Source of the DNA: Neobacillus sp. PS3-40 | GTDB taxonomy: Bacteria; Bacillota; Bacilli; Bacillales; Cytobacillaceae | Assembly (NCBI RefSeq): GCF_030915485.1 | Contig: NZ_CP133266.1 | Span: forward strand, 1,364,001 to 1,428,000 | Direction: 5' to 3' | DNA: 64,000 nucleotides | Shown: piece after piece, positions 16,440-26,280 of the stretch | How the letters are laid out: each line of letters begins with the position of its first letter | Numbering within the stretch: the stretch's first letter is position 1 | Notes under the pieces: model-generated | What the model was told of the DNA's origin: nothing | Seen by the model: only the letters and a program-made list of their open reading frames with translations | The model's database searches: none | Made by a program: the position numbers and the translations under genes

Positions 16440-17274
16440 CGTTTCCCACCTCTTTATTTTTCAGAAAGCGAAGCTGATAATATTTATGGGCAAACTCCGT
16501 TACATTCTTTGTAAATCGAACATTCGCTCCAGCACCTATGGCCACACTTACAAAAGGAATTCCTTGAATTATTCTTTTTCGGAACATTATAATAACCATT
16601 GCTTTTACTAATTGTTGAACTAAAGGCTCAACCCAGGCAAAATCCGTTATATCTTCTTCTCCGTTATAAAAATAACGATCGTAGCCTTCCAATTCATCCA
16701 TTAAGGTATTCCAACCTTCTTTTTGGAATCTCGGCGGTAATGTTGCTGTATGAAAAACCTTTAGGGACGTCATCATTTCATAAGGGGTGTTGATTTCAAA
16801 TCCGTAGGTCATTGCAATTAGTTGGACTACTCTCAAATTAATAATTGCCATTGTTGGAATATCAGTTCCTACAAAAATGGTACTTCCTGTTCCTGTCAAT
16901 CCACCTTGGACAAATGAATAGAAACGATGTCTAGCCATTTGTTGCTCTGCGATATATTGCAATTGATCTAGTTTCAATGTTTTTAAATCAGCAATTTTTT
17001 CTACATTATTATTAAAAATTCTTCCAGCGGATAAAATCCGTTCCCTAGCCTCCAATTGCATTTGTGATCCTTGGATTATTGAGTGGAAATGAAACAACCA
17101 ACTGTCCACAACTGAAAAAAACTTCTTTTGAATCTTTTCAGGAAGCATGCCAAAAGATTGTTCTAAAAATTTTTCATATGTTAATCGAAAGTCATTCGGC
17201 TCATAATCCAAAAGTTTATTTTCCCAATCCCGGATTCGTTTTAGGACTTTCCTCTCCCAGTCCGTCAATGGCAT
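16429..17274 (-). CDS. EcsC-family protein
   Basis: A 281-aa protein of the EcsC family, recognised by WERKVLKRIRDWE at the start, GLTGTGSTIFVGTDIPTMAIINLRVVQLIA in the middle and GAGANVRFTKNVTEFAHKYYQLRFL at the end. EcsC is the third gene of the ecs ABC-transporter locus in B. subtilis, but this copy is outside any transporter operon. Amphipathic or membrane-associated segments are likely (residues about 130-170 and 225-250). Function unknown. It is the upstream member of the pair with moaB. Confidence 0.85.
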   Translation of the reverse strand: MPLTDWERKVLKRIRDWENKLLDYEPNDFRLTYEKFLEQSFGMLPEKIQKKFFSVVDSWLFHFHSIIQGSQMQLEARERILSAGRIFNNNVEKIADLKTLKLDQLQYIAEQQMARHRFYSFVQGGLTGTGSTIFVGTDIPTMAIINLRVVQLIAMTYGFEINTPYEMMTSLKVFHTATLPPRFQKEGWNTLMDELEGYDRYFYNGEEDITDFAWVEPLVQQLVKAMVIIMFRKRIIQGIPFVSVAIGAGANVRFTKNVTEFAHKYYQLRFLKNKEVGNDEY

Positions 17275-17368
17275 AAGTCTGAGCCCTCCTATTTTTCAAT
17301 TATTATAACATATTATAGTAAAGCGAAAGCATTCTGTTTAGCCCCGAAAAGCTGGATGTCTGCGCTAG

Positions 17369-17457
17369 ATAAAGAAAACTCGCCGATTGGCGCCGATGAT
17401 TAGGCGTAGTTGCTCTTATGCGCGAGCAGAAGTTATGGATATATATTCTGATTAGCA
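17369..17457 (+). repeat. Dispersed TAAAG repeat, copy 3
   Basis: Runs from TAAAGAAAACTCGCC through GGCGTAGTTGCTCTTATGCG to ATTCTGATTAGC. Lacks the GCCCCTAAGGGC stem. Abuts the ackA terminator. Confidence 0.8.
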
Positions 17458-17460
17458 AAA

Positions 17461-17502
17461 AAAAAGTCAAAAGCACCTTTTGTAGGTACTTTTGACTTTT
17501 TA
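17461..17502. terminator. Terminator of ackA (bidirectional form)
   Basis: AGTCAAAAG (17465-17473) and CTTTTGACT (17489-17497) form a 9-bp stem, with A- and T-runs on both flanks. It lies just beyond the ackA stop codon. Confidence 0.85.
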
Positions 17503-17507
17503 TATTT

Positions 17508-18701
17508 TTAATGAATATTTGCTAAACGAACCACATCTCGAGCAATCATTACTTCTTCGTTCGTTGGAATAATGATGACTTTAACTGGTGAATGTGGGTA
17601 GGTAATAAATGCTTCTTCTCCTCTTACTTTATTAAGCGTTGGATCAAAATAAACACCCATAAATTCAAGGCCTCTTAGAACATTTGCTCTAATGACGTCA
17701 CTATTTTCACCAATTCCAGCTGTGAAAATAATCGCATCTACACCACTCATCCGAGCAGCATATGAACCAATATAACTATGAATACGATTTGCAAAAACTT
17801 CTATTGCAAGTTTAGCACGTTCATTTCCCTTTTTAGCTTCAATTTCAATATCCCTTAAATCACTTGAAAAGCCAGAAACAGCTAACATACCGCTTTTTTT
17901 ATTTAAAACATCAACAACTTCATCAGCTGTCTTATTTGTTTTTTCCATGATATATGGAATAAGGGCTGGGTCAATATCTCCTGAACGAGTACCCATCGTT
18001 ACTCCAGCAAGAGGTGTAAAGCCCATTGATGTATCAATCGATTTACCACCTTCAATTGCGGCAATACTAGCTCCGTTCCCTAGGTGGCAAGAAATAAGGC
18101 GTAAATGTTCTTCCGGACGACCAAGGAGTTCAGCAGCACGCTGGGATACATATTTATGGGATGTACCATGGAATCCATACTTACGGATACCATATTCCTC
18201 ATAATACTCAAATGGAAGACTGTAAAGATATGAACTCTCAGGCATCGTTTGATGGAAAGCTGTGTCAAATACAGCAATAGCAGGAACTTCTGGAAGTATA
18301 CGCTTGAATGCTTTAATCCCAGTAACATTAGCAGGATTATGCAATGGAGCCAATTCTGATAACTCTTCTAATTTATCAATTACACTGTCAGTTATTAGAA
18401 CCGAGTCATTGAAAGCTTCCCCACCGTGTACAACTCGATGGCCGATTCCAACAATCTCACTAAGTGATTGAATAATTCCTAAATTCGTTAACTTGTCCAC
18501 AAGCATTTTAACTGCTACTTCATGATTAGGAATGTCTACTATTTCCTGTATCTTTTCACCGTTTACTGTAATATTAAAAATTGAATCATTTAAGCCGATT
18601 CTTTCAATTAAACCTTTTGTGATAACGTCTTCACTAGGCATTTCAAACAGTTGAAATTTTAATGAAGAACTACCAGCATTAATAGCAATTATTTTCGACA
18701 T
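17508..18701 (-). CDS. ackA: AckA, acetate kinase
   Basis: Converts acetyl phosphate and ADP to acetate and ATP in overflow metabolism. The 397-aa protein begins [19 protein letters not shown] (ATP-binding signature 1), contains [22 protein letters not shown] (signature 2), HLGNGAS and a C-terminal FTAGIGENS and NEEVMIARD. The start ATG at 18701 follows AAAGGAGCGG; the longer frame upstream adds 15 unconserved residues and is rejected. A cre-like site lies 146 bases upstream, fitting the known activation of ackA by CcpA in B. subtilis. It is followed by ytxK upstream on the same strand, as in Bacillus. Confidence 0.97.
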   Translation of the reverse strand: MSKIIAINAGSSSLKFQLFEMPSEDVITKGLIERIGLNDSIFNITVNGEKIQEIVDIPNHEVAVKMLVDKLTNLGIIQSLSEIVGIGHRVVHGGEAFNDSVLITDSVIDKLEELSELAPLHNPANVTGIKAFKRILPEVPAIAVFDTAFHQTMPESSYLYSLPFEYYEEYGIRKYGFHGTSHKYVSQRAAELLGRPEEHLRLISCHLGNGASIAAIEGGKSIDTSMGFTPLAGVTMGTRSGDIDPALIPYIMEKTNKTADEVVDVLNKKSGMLAVSGFSSDLRDIEIEAKKGNERAKLAIEVFANRIHSYIGSYAARMSGVDAIIFTAGIGENSDVIRANVLRGLEFMGVYFDPTLNKVRGEEAFITYPHSPVKVIIIPTNEEVMIARDVVRLANIH

Positions 18702-18846
18702 AATTTCCGCTCCTTTTATATAACAACATATAGTATGTAAGGTCATTGTTAGAGAACAACCTTATTGTGTGCAATTAGATATAAAATATTTCTCTCAATT
18801 TTTCATTAAAACACTCTACCACTAACATTACAAGCTTAGTTTACAA

Positions 18847-18860
18847 AGAAAGCACTTTCA
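18847..18860 (-). promoter_or_regulatory. cre-like CcpA site upstream of ackA
   Basis: On the minus strand: TGAAAGTGCTTTCT, one mismatch to the cre consensus TGWAARCGYTWNCW (T for the central C). It lies upstream of where the ackA promoter should be, the location expected for an activating cre. Core promoter elements were not identified with confidence. Confidence 0.6.
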
Positions 18861-18908
18861 TTAAAAAATAAATGAATTCAGATTTTTACCACTATTCATT
18901 AAAAATAA

Positions 18909-18933
18909 AAACCGGTATCCTAAATACCGGTTT
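18909..18933 (-). terminator. Terminator of ytxK
   Basis: AAACCGGTAT and ATACCGGTTT form a perfect 10-bp stem with a 5-base loop immediately after the ytxK stop codon; on the minus strand a T-rich tail follows. Confidence 0.85.
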
Positions 18934-18934
18934 A

Positions 18935-19921
18935 CTATCCCTTATTCTCTTTAATCCATTCGTCAATTTTTCGTAGAATGCGATCCATTTCTACTGCGTT
19001 TGAAATAGTTGGTAATTGAGCTAGAAGGACCTGTTTTGGGGCTTGAATTTCATTTCCCTTTTTTTGTAATATCAGAATGCTTTTTGCTGCATTTTTATCT
19101 TTAAACATACTTAAAGGCAACTGCAAAATACCTTGAATATTACTATTTTTCTTCAAAAATTCATGAAGTTCTGGAGCCTGCTCACTTTCAAACAGTCCAT
19201 TTGGAATAATGAAGAATAAATATCCTTCTGGCTTAGTATGGCGAATACTTTGTTCAATAAATAAATGATGGGAATAAGTATGACCCTCTTTTGCCTTCAA
19301 TTCAAAAGAAGCCGATGTTACATCATTTGGATAATATCCTACAGGTAAATCACTGATCACTGCGTCAACAGCATCGATAAATAACGGCAGAAGACTATCT
19401 TGATTAAAAAGCTGCACTGGATGCTGTTGTAGATTGGAACTTATGTATGCTAATTTAATAAGAATATCATCAATCTCAATTCCAATTGATTCAATCTTTT
19501 TATGTAATTGTTGATTCAAAACGGTTGTTAATAAATTCCCGGTTCCAACTGCAGGGTCAAGTAAGCGAAAAGATGGTTGTTTCACAAATTTCTCTACTAA
19601 ATAACCGACTAACATTCCAACCGAATCAGGGGTCATTTGATGATTGGGCTGAACATTTTCTTTCATCCCTTTTAGGATTACTAATTGGTAAGCTTTACGA
19701 ATGTCTTCTTTCGAATATTGCTCTAGATTTATTTCTTCGTATTGTTTCTTTAGCCTTTTTACAGTAAGTTCACTTAATTCTTCTTGAATTATGGAACCGT
19801 GAAAAAGGTTCTCGCCAGTTTCCGCCAATGCTTCTAAAAATGTACAGTCTAGTTCTTCCTGTAAAGCCATTGAGGTTTCATTAAATAATGTATAAAGTTG
19901 TTCCACCGGAGAAATTTTCAT
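18935..19921 (-). CDS. ytxK: YtxK, class I SAM-dependent methyltransferase
   Basis: A 328-aa protein of the N6-adenine-methyltransferase-like fold. The AdoMet motif is LLDPAVGTGNLLTTVLNQ, and the motif IV position reads DLPVGYYP in place of the N/D-PP-Y/F of true DNA adenine methylases. An N-terminal helical region (about 100 residues) precedes it. Target unknown; it might modify RNA, DNA or a protein. Its place next to ackA and tpx agrees with B. subtilis ytxK. No restriction enzyme is nearby, so a restriction-modification role is unlikely. Confidence 0.88.
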   Translation of the reverse strand: MKISPVEQLYTLFNETSMALQEELDCTFLEALAETGENLFHGSIIQEELSELTVKRLKKQYEEINLEQYSKEDIRKAYQLVILKGMKENVQPNHQMTPDSVGMLVGYLVEKFVKQPSFRLLDPAVGTGNLLTTVLNQQLHKKIESIGIEIDDILIKLAYISSNLQQHPVQLFNQDSLLPLFIDAVDAVISDLPVGYYPNDVTSASFELKAKEGHTYSHHLFIEQSIRHTKPEGYLFFIIPNGLFESEQAPELHEFLKKNSNIQGILQLPLSMFKDKNAAKSILILQKKGNEIQAPKQVLLAQLPTISNAVEMDRILRKIDEWIKENKG

Positions 19922-20100
19922 TTTCTGCCTCCCTTCTAAAATTCTTTATTTATTTTAACAGAATATAAGAGATTAACAAGTTTAAGTGATTAAAAAGGAC
20001 CAGACCCCAAGTCAGAATACAAAGCAAAAGTTCGCCGGTTTTTTGCTCTATATCATGTACTCACGGGAGTTCAGGTCCTTTAGTCATGAATTATTTATGG

Positions 20101-20601
20101 TTACTTGGCACTCTTTGCAGCCTCTATTGCTGCTTCATAATTTGGATGGTTCGTTGCTTCACTTACATATTCCACATATGTTACAAGATCATTCGAATCA
20201 ACAACAAAAATTGCACGAGCCAACAATCTTAGTTCCTTGATAGCAACCCCATAAGCTTCTCCAAAAGAGAGGTCACGATGATCTGATAATGTTTGTACAT
20301 TTTCAATTCCGTTTGCACCACACCAGCGTGTTTGAGCAAATGGAAGGTCTACACTTATAGTAAGAATTTTTACATTGCCTAATTTGGATGCTTCCTCGTT
20401 AAAACGGCGTGTTTGTGCGTCACACACACCTGTATCAAGAGAAGGAACCACACTGATTAATCGAACCTGACCCTTCGAATCATCTAACGTAACCTCAGTT
20501 AAGTTATTTGCTAATACTGTAAAGTTAGGTGCTTTATCTCCAACCTTCACCTCAGTACCAAGTAAAGTTATTTGATTTCCCTTAAAAGTAATATTTGCCA
20601 T
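20101..20601 (-). CDS. tpx: Tpx, thiol peroxidase
   Basis: An atypical 2-Cys peroxiredoxin of 166 aa that reduces hydroperoxides using thioredoxin. The peroxidatic Cys is in [20 protein letters not shown] and the resolving Cys in [11 protein letters not shown]. The start ATG at 20601 follows AAGGAGGAT. It is a single gene in the usual Bacillus position between ytxK and ytfJ. Confidence 0.97.
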   Translation of the reverse strand: MANITFKGNQITLLGTEVKVGDKAPNFTVLANNLTEVTLDDSKGQVRLISVVPSLDTGVCDAQTRRFNEEASKLGNVKILTISVDLPFAQTRWCGANGIENVQTLSDHRDLSFGEAYGVAIKELRLLARAIFVVDSNDLVTYVEYVSEATNHPNYEAAIEAAKSAK

Positions 20602-20711
20602 TATAATATCCTCCTTACTATTTCCTTATTGCCAATATATCTTTTTAGAGATTTATTTGCAATTATTTTAACCTGATAGTTAAACTAATTTAATTTGATA
20701 CTAACGAAAAA

Positions 20712-20742
20712 AGTTAACCTCCCTACTACTGGAAGATTAACT
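20712..20742 (-). terminator. Terminator of ytfJ-ytfI
   Basis: AGTTAACCTCC and GGAAGATTAACT form an imperfect stem; on the minus strand TTTTTTC follows. Just beyond the ytfJ stop codon. Confidence 0.7.
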
Positions 20743-20749
20743 ATTAACA

Positions 20750-21241
<492 letters not shown>

Positions 21242-21258
21242 TGCTGCATCCTCCTTTA

Positions 21259-21939
21259 TTAAACAGATTTAGTTGTTTCATTGGACATCATTTTCTTTGG
21301 TTTAAAGACTGGGCGTCCGCCCTTCCAAAATTTAAGTAGTTTTATTCCTGCTAACATAGCATTCCCGATTCTAAATTGAAAAATACATATTATCCTTGTT
21401 TGAGATGTCATCTGGTTAAAATCTGGTGTGACCATTAGTTTGGGAGTTTCTAGGATTCTTAAATAATGACTTAAAAGCCCGATAATACTACCCTTAATTG
21501 CCCAAATAGCTCCTGTTATCATTCCAGTATGGGCAGCGTCTCCAACACCAATTGCCGAATACCATTCAAACTGCTTTATTGAAACCTTCGTAAGGAATTT
21601 TTTTACGATACTATGAAGTTGAAACACATGCTCAAGTATTTCTTTATAATTTTTCATACCACTAAGCATATCGGTTGCTGTGATTTGACTGACTTTCTTC
21701 TCACTACTTTCCGGTTCTCCTTCAACAATTAGGCTTGGTGAATTATCATCCACTTTTATTAAAGGAATCTTGATTTTATATTTTATTAACCCAAACCAAA
21801 TTCGAAGTTCTATTTTTAGATCATCATCGTCCTTATTGTGATAGTAGGTAATAAATATGGATAGTTTCGTAAATATAATAAGTATGAATAGTAGCAACAG
21901 AATGATCAGGGCAAGGAGCAACCATTTCAATTTGTTCAC
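21259..21939 (-). CDS. ytfI: YtfI, DUF2953 membrane-anchored protein
   Basis: A 226-aa protein with an N-terminal membrane anchor (residues about 5-28, LLLALIILLLLFILIIF) and a DUF2953 domain (EWYSAIGVGDAAHTGMITGAIWAIKG, then VTPDFNQMTSQTRIICIFQFRIGNAML). It lies upstream of ytfJ in the same unit, as in other spore-formers, and is therefore probably forespore-expressed. Molecular function unknown. Confidence 0.88.
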   Translation of the reverse strand: MNKLKWLLLALIILLLLFILIIFTKLSIFITYYHNKDDDDLKIELRIWFGLIKYKIKIPLIKVDDNSPSLIVEGEPESSEKKVSQITATDMLSGMKNYKEILEHVFQLHSIVKKFLTKVSIKQFEWYSAIGVGDAAHTGMITGAIWAIKGSIIGLLSHYLRILETPKLMVTPDFNQMTSQTRIICIFQFRIGNAMLAGIKLLKFWKGGRPVFKPKKMMSNETTKSV

Positions 21940-22142
21940 AACCTTTCAGCCTTCTAGTATCGTCTAAATGAGCAAAAAATAAACCCATTATCTAGATTGA
22001 TAAAGGGCTTTCAGAGCAAAATTTCATATTTTTTCAAGAAAATGTTAAAATTAAATCAACCATTTTTATTACCAAAAATAAGGTAGATATAAGTTTTACT
22101 ATTGCAAAAAGCGAAAGCGCATACATTGGAGGGGGAAAAGCG

Positions 22143-22943
22143 ATGGAAAATCGCCGTAATTTATTTTTGTATCATTCACAGGATGATGACTTGCTAACGA
22201 AAATTAGCCCACTTTATGATTTAGCTGCACGTTATGGATTTACAATTGTTGATGATTTCAGAAAAGCCAACATTATCACAAGCGTTGGCGGTGATGGTGA
22301 ATTTCTTCAAGCGGTAAGAAAAACAGGCTTCCGTCAAGATTGTTTATATGCAGGAATTTCTACAAAGGGCAGTTTAGGTATGTATTGTGACTTTCGTATT
22401 AATGATACATCAAAAATGATTGAAGCCATTGCAAATGAACAACTTGAAATACGTCGATATCCAATCCTTGATGTAATGGTTGATGGACAGGGCACGTTTC
22501 ATTGTTTGAACGAATTTAGTATTCGTTCTGCCATTATTAAAACCTTAGTAGTAGACGTTTTTGTTGACCAACTTCATTTTGAAACATTCCGTGGGGATGG
22601 AATGATTGTCTCAACTCCAACAGGCAGCACAGCTTATAATAAGTCTGTGAAAGGCTCTATCGTTGATCCAAAGCTTTCATGTATGCAGGTTAGTGAGTTA
22701 GCCTCACTTAACAACAACCGATACCGAACACTTGGAAGCTCGTTTATCCTTGGTGGAGACCGCTTGTTGACTCTTATGGTTGTCTCAAAAGGAAACGACC
22801 ATCCAACAATGGGAATGGATAATGAAGCCCTTAGCATTCGGCATATTGAAAAAATCCAAATCAAAATGAGTGGCAAAAAAATTAAAACAGTAAAACTAAA
22901 GGACAATTCCTTCTGGGAAAAAGTAAAAAGGACATTTTTATGA
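22143..22943 (+). CDS. nadK2: NAD kinase 2
   Basis: Phosphorylates NAD+ to NADP+. The 266-aa length fits the second Bacillus NAD kinase (PpnKB/YtdI). Motifs: TSVGGDGEFLQAVRK (GGDG ATP site), GISTKGSLGMYCDF, NEFSIRSA (NE-x-x-I-R) and FRGDGMIVSTPTGSTAYNKSVKG. The start ATG follows TGGAGGGGG. It is monocistronic with a strong terminator. The B. subtilis neighbours yteJ and sppA are not found between ytfI and this gene. Confidence 0.95.
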   Translation: MENRRNLFLYHSQDDDLLTKISPLYDLAARYGFTIVDDFRKANIITSVGGDGEFLQAVRKTGFRQDCLYAGISTKGSLGMYCDFRINDTSKMIEAIANEQLEIRRYPILDVMVDGQGTFHCLNEFSIRSAIIKTLVVDVFVDQLHFETFRGDGMIVSTPTGSTAYNKSVKGSIVDPKLSCMQVSELASLNNNRYRTLGSSFILGGDRLLTLMVVSKGNDHPTMGMDNEALSIRHIEKIQIKMSGKKIKTVKLKDNSFWEKVKRTFL

Positions 22944-22963
22944 AAAAGCTGAGTGTGTAAAAA

Positions 22964-23005
22964 GAGCAAGCTCCATCCATTAATCGGACGGAGCTTGCTC
23001 CTTAT
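22964..23005 (+). terminator. Terminator of nadK2
   Basis: GAGCAAGCTCC and GGAGCTTGCTC form a perfect 11-bp stem followed by CTTATTTT, 20 bases after the stop codon. Confidence 0.88.
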
Positions 23006-23059
23006 TTTAGCTTATATGAAAGTTTATCTTTGTTAACACGCTAAAGTGAGTAACTATCG

Positions 23060-23139
23060 TTGATTAATAATCAGCATGCAAATCGCATAAGTGCAACTAC
23101 GCCTCTGTCATCTACGCCAATCGGCGAGTTTTCTTTAGC
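23060..23139 (-). repeat. Dispersed TAAAG repeat, copy 4 (reverse orientation)
   Basis: Read on the minus strand: TAAAGAAAACTCGCCGATTG..., GACAGAGGCGTAGTTGCAC, TTATGCG, then divergence. Its first TAA (23137-23135) is exactly the rarD stop codon. Confidence 0.8.
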
Positions 23140-24055
23140 CTTTTTTAAATTTAAATTCTTTTCCGGCGAAAAGTTTTGTTTTTGAAAGTGAATAAATGGT
23201 CAAAGCAGACCAAATAAACATAAAGGAAAGTAATTGCAACTTTGTAAATCGCTCACCGTAAACAAAAATCCCTAAAATCAATGTCAAAGTTGGGGCAATA
23301 TACTGCAAAAGTCCTAATAATGATAAGGGAATCTTCTGTGCACCTTTTGAAAAATAAAGAAGGGGAATAGCAGTAGCAGGACCTGCTCCTACTAGTAAGA
23401 GATCCATTCCCAAACCTCCTCTGAATAGTGAATTGTCTCCTTTAGAAAATAAAAATAGCATATACAGAGCAGCAATTGGTGCTACAACTAGAGTTTCAAG
23501 TGTTAACCCAACCGCAGATTCAATATTAATGAGTTTTTTTGCCAAACCATATAATCCAAATGTTATGGCAAGTGCAACAGCCACCCACGGAAAACGCCCG
23601 TATGAGAAGGAAATAATTAAAACACCTATCGCTGCCAAGGAAAAGGAAGCATATTGAATTGTAGTTAATTTTTCTTTTAACACAATCATTCCTAATAGTA
23701 AGCTAATTAACGGATTAATATAATACCCTAGGCTCGCTTCGACCATATGACCGCTATTAACCGCCCATATATAGATAAACCAATTAATACTAACTAACAA
23801 AGAAGCAATGATCAGAGCAACCATTTGTTTTTTATTCTTAGCAAAACCTTTCAATGTTTTACTAAGTAATGGCCATTTTTTTGTTACTAATAGAATGACC
23901 ACCATAAAAACAAATGACCAAAATATTCGGTTGGCTAAAATTTCTTTAGCATTGACATGATCAAGGAATTTCCAATAAATCGGTAGTAGTCCCCATAGAA
24001 AATATGAAAAGCTTGCATAAATAGCACCTAGTTTTGTTTCATTTTTATCGTTCAT
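23135..24055 (-). CDS. rarD: RarD-type EamA/DMT transporter
   Basis: A 306-aa integral membrane protein with ten predicted helices in two EamA halves, matching the RarD subfamily (GAIYASFSYFLWGLLPIYWKF at the N-terminus, LGYYINPLISLLLGMIVLKEKLT, QYIAPTLTLILGIFVYGERFT). RarD homologues are drug/metabolite transporter-superfamily permeases of unproven substrate. Its TAA stop is formed by the first bases of repeat copy 4. It occupies a site where B. subtilis has ytcJ. Confidence 0.9.
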   Translation of the reverse strand: MNDKNETKLGAIYASFSYFLWGLLPIYWKFLDHVNAKEILANRIFWSFVFMVVILLVTKKWPLLSKTLKGFAKNKKQMVALIIASLLVSINWFIYIWAVNSGHMVEASLGYYINPLISLLLGMIVLKEKLTTIQYASFSLAAIGVLIISFSYGRFPWVAVALAITFGLYGLAKKLINIESAVGLTLETLVVAPIAALYMLFLFSKGDNSLFRGGLGMDLLLVGAGPATAIPLLYFSKGAQKIPLSLLGLLQYIAPTLTLILGIFVYGERFTKLQLLSFMFIWSALTIYSLSKTKLFAGKEFKFKKG

Positions 24056-24145
24056 TTTCCTGTCTCAAATCCTTCTGGTTTCGAAATAATATCTTTTCTA
24101 TTATAAAACGTACTAAAATTGCTGCCAACCTTTTTATGCAACAAA

Positions 24146-24174
24146 AGGCACCATCCAATATTTGGATGGTGCCT
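24146..24174 (-). terminator. Terminator of ytcI
   Basis: AGGCACCATCC and GGATGGTGCCT form a perfect 11-bp stem with a 7-base loop; the minus strand continues TTTTG. Six bases beyond the ytcI stop codon. Confidence 0.85.
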
Positions 24175-24179
24175 GTCAC

Positions 24180-25760
24180 CTAGTTTAATTTACCTGTTTC
24201 TAATTCTTTTTTACGAAGTTCTATTCGGCGAATTTTACCAGAAGTTGTTTTTGGAAGTTCTGATAAAAATTCAATTTTTCTAGGATATTTATAAGGAGCT
24301 GTCAACATCTTGACATATTCCTGCAAGCTTTTAGTTAATTCTTGTTCATTCAGTTCTACATCATCCTTCAACACCACAAATGCCTTTACAATGTGACCAC
24401 GAATTTCATCTGGACTGGCTACTACTGCACATTCCTTTACGAGTGGATGCTTTACCAGTGCATCCTCCACTTCGAAAGGTCCAATAGTATATCCTGAGCT
24501 GATGATAATATCATCTCCACGCCCTTCAAACCAGAAATATCCATCCTCATCCTTTTTTGCTTTATCACCTGTAATATAAAAATTGCCGCGAAATTGCATG
24601 GCTGTTCTTTCAGGATCTTTGTAATAATTTTTAAATAATGCTGGTGTATCCACATGTACAGCAATATCACCTACTTCACCTACTAAACAAACTTCCCCTT
24701 CATCATTGATGATTTCCACGGTATTTCCAGGCGTTGGCTTGCCCATCGAACCTGGCTTTAGTTCCATCCCTTTTGTCACTCCAACAAGCAAAGTATTTTC
24801 CGTTTGTCCATAACCGTCACGGACATTGACATTAAAGTATTTTTTAAATGTTTCAATCACTTCTCTATTTAATGGTTCTCCTGCAGAAACAGCACTATGT
24901 AGCTTTGACAGTTTGTAATCCTGAAGATTGTCAACTTTGGCCATTAGCCGGTATTCAGTTGGAGTACAACAAAGTACATTTACTTCATATTTATCCAAAA
25001 GGGATAAATACTTTTTCGGTTCAAATTTTCCATGATATACAAGACCAGTTCCACCAGTCCCTAGCACAGATAGGAAGGGACTCCAAATCCATTTTTGCCA
25101 ACCAGGTCCAGCCGTTGCCCAAACTGTATTTCCTTCTTCAATATACAGCCATTTTTTCGCTGCTGTCCTCAAATGGGCATATGCCCAGCCATGTGTATGA
25201 ACGACACCTTTCGGATTACCTGTGGTCCCAGATGTATAGGATAAAAAGGCCATGTCATCGCTCAATGTATCTGCTATAGTCAATTCAGAAGAAACCGTCT
25301 TTACCTCTTCATCTAAATGCAGCCATCCCTCTTCATGGTTTCCAAGCGAGAATTGAACGAGGGGCTGTTTTATATCACTAAATTGTTCAACATATTGATG
25401 ATAGCTTACTACTCCCTTTACATCCCCATGAGTGATCCTGTATTGAAGATCCTTGTTTTTAAGCATTTCTGAACTTGGAATAACAACCATTCCCATCTTT
25501 AAAGCAGCCAAATATACTACATATGCTTCAATTAGGCGTGGGATCATAACTAAGAGAACATCACCTTGCTTCAACCCATGTTTCAAAAAAACATTGCCAG
25601 TCCTATTGACTTGTTCCATTAACTGTTGATATGTAACCTGCATTTTTTCCCCGAGTTCATTTTCCCATTTCAATGCCATTTTGTTTGGATCCTCAGCAAA
25701 ACGCTCCACTTCCGAAACCAAGTTATACTTCAAAGGTGCAATTAAATCTTCCCTTTTCAT
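24180..25760 (-). CDS. ytcI: YtcI, AMP-forming acyl-CoA ligase
   Basis: A 526-aa adenylate-forming enzyme of the acetyl/medium-chain acyl-CoA synthetase type. Motifs: FLSYTSGTTGNPKGVVHTHG (P-loop-like A3), AGPGWQKWIWSP, RDGYGQTEN (A5), FYITGDKAKKDEDGYFWFEGRGDDIIISSGY (A7-A8) and the C-terminal LPKTTSGKIRR with catalytic Lys509. That Lys is the residue acetylated by AcuA in AcsA-type enzymes. I start it at the ATG at 25760 after GGGGGAGAGGT, not at the 5' end of the longer frame, giving a length close to B. subtilis YtcI (529 aa). The adjacent sspA gene is as in B. subtilis. Confidence 0.92.
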   Translation of the reverse strand: MKREDLIAPLKYNLVSEVERFAEDPNKMALKWENELGEKMQVTYQQLMEQVNRTGNVFLKHGLKQGDVLLVMIPRLIEAYVVYLAALKMGMVVIPSSEMLKNKDLQYRITHGDVKGVVSYHQYVEQFSDIKQPLVQFSLGNHEEGWLHLDEEVKTVSSELTIADTLSDDMAFLSYTSGTTGNPKGVVHTHGWAYAHLRTAAKKWLYIEEGNTVWATAGPGWQKWIWSPFLSVLGTGGTGLVYHGKFEPKKYLSLLDKYEVNVLCCTPTEYRLMAKVDNLQDYKLSKLHSAVSAGEPLNREVIETFKKYFNVNVRDGYGQTENTLLVGVTKGMELKPGSMGKPTPGNTVEIINDEGEVCLVGEVGDIAVHVDTPALFKNYYKDPERTAMQFRGNFYITGDKAKKDEDGYFWFEGRGDDIIISSGYTIGPFEVEDALVKHPLVKECAVVASPDEIRGHIVKAFVVLKDDVELNEQELTKSLQEYVKMLTAPYKYPRKIEFLSELPKTTSGKIRRIELRKKELETGKLN

Positions 25761-25856
25761 ACCTCTCCCCCTTACAATTTTTACTAAGTATAAAATCATT
25801 ATACATAATTTTTTAGAAAATTTAAAATTATTTAATAATGTTTCATTAAAAAAGAA

Positions 25857-25883
25857 AGAGGGCGGGTGTAGCACCCGTCCTCT
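25857..25883 (-). terminator. Terminator of sspA
   Basis: AGAGGGCGGGTG and CACCCGTCCTCT form a 12-bp stem with one G-T mismatch and a TAG loop; on the minus strand TTCTTTTTT follows. Confidence 0.85.
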
Positions 25884-25902
25884 GTAGCCATAATATTTAT
25901 TT

Positions 25903-26106
25903 TTATCGAGCAAATCCGCCGCCCAATTGTTGCTCAGCCATTGCGACTAAACGTTTAGTAATTTCACCACCAACAGAACCATTAGCACGAGAAGTAGTAT
26001 CAGCACCAAGCTGTACTCCAAATTCTGTTGCAATTTCATATTTCATTTGGTTAAGGGCTTGGTCCACACCAGGAACTAGTAATTGATTAGAATTGTTGCT
26101 AGCCAT
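25903..26106 (-). CDS. sspA: Small acid-soluble spore protein, alpha/beta type
   Basis: A 67-aa DNA-binding SASP that coats and protects spore DNA. It carries both family signatures: the germination-protease cleavage site [10 protein letters not shown] and the DNA-contact segment [27 protein letters not shown]. Position next to ytcI and thiI matches sspA of B. subtilis. Expression should be sigma-G-dependent; I saw a weak match (GAATGA, 17 bases, CAATCTA on the minus strand). The leader holds a perfect inverted repeat overlapping the ribosome binding site. Confidence 0.96.
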   Translation of the reverse strand: MASNNSNQLLVPGVDQALNQMKYEIATEFGVQLGADTTSRANGSVGGEITKRLVAMAEQQLGGGFAR

Positions 26107-26111
26107 GTGAT

Positions 26112-26152
26112 TTCACCTCCTTGTGAGTATAGATTGTGTAGAACTCACAAGG
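26112..26152 (-). promoter_or_regulatory. sspA leader: hairpin overlapping the ribosome binding site
   Basis: On the minus strand CCTTGTGAGT (26152-26143) is followed 14 bases later by its exact complement ACTCACAAGG (26128-26119), which runs into the Shine-Dalgarno sequence AAGGAGGTGA. The stem would hide the first bases of that site. Confidence 0.6.
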
Positions 26153-26223
26153 TTCATTCCATTTAGTTAGCGGTAATTGTTCACACAATTTATAAGATTT
26201 CCCACCAAAAGAAAATTTTGGTT

Positions 26224-26280
26224 AAAGGAAACTCACCGATTGGCGAGCCCCTAAGGGCAATAACAAAGGCGTAGCTAAAA
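26224..26280 (+). repeat. Dispersed TAAAG repeat, copy 5 (internal deletion)
   Basis: TAAAGGAAACTCACCGATTGGCGAG, the GCCCCTAAGGGC stem and AGGCGTAG are present; then it jumps to the family's terminal GCTAAAA, with about 50 bases missing. The thiI stop codon (minus strand) falls in this end. Confidence 0.75.

Noticed and set aside
18702-18746. Fifteen-residue N-terminal extension of AckA
   Set aside because: Family members begin [15 protein letters not shown], and AAAGGAGCGG precedes that codon.
18935-19921. YtxK as part of a restriction-modification or phage-defence system
   Set aside because: No restriction, nuclease or specificity gene is nearby; motif IV is atypical and the gene is a conserved Bacillus core gene.
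25761-25913. 51-residue extension of YtcI
   Set aside because: It runs over the sspA terminator and ends at a strong ribosome binding site for the ATG at 25760.
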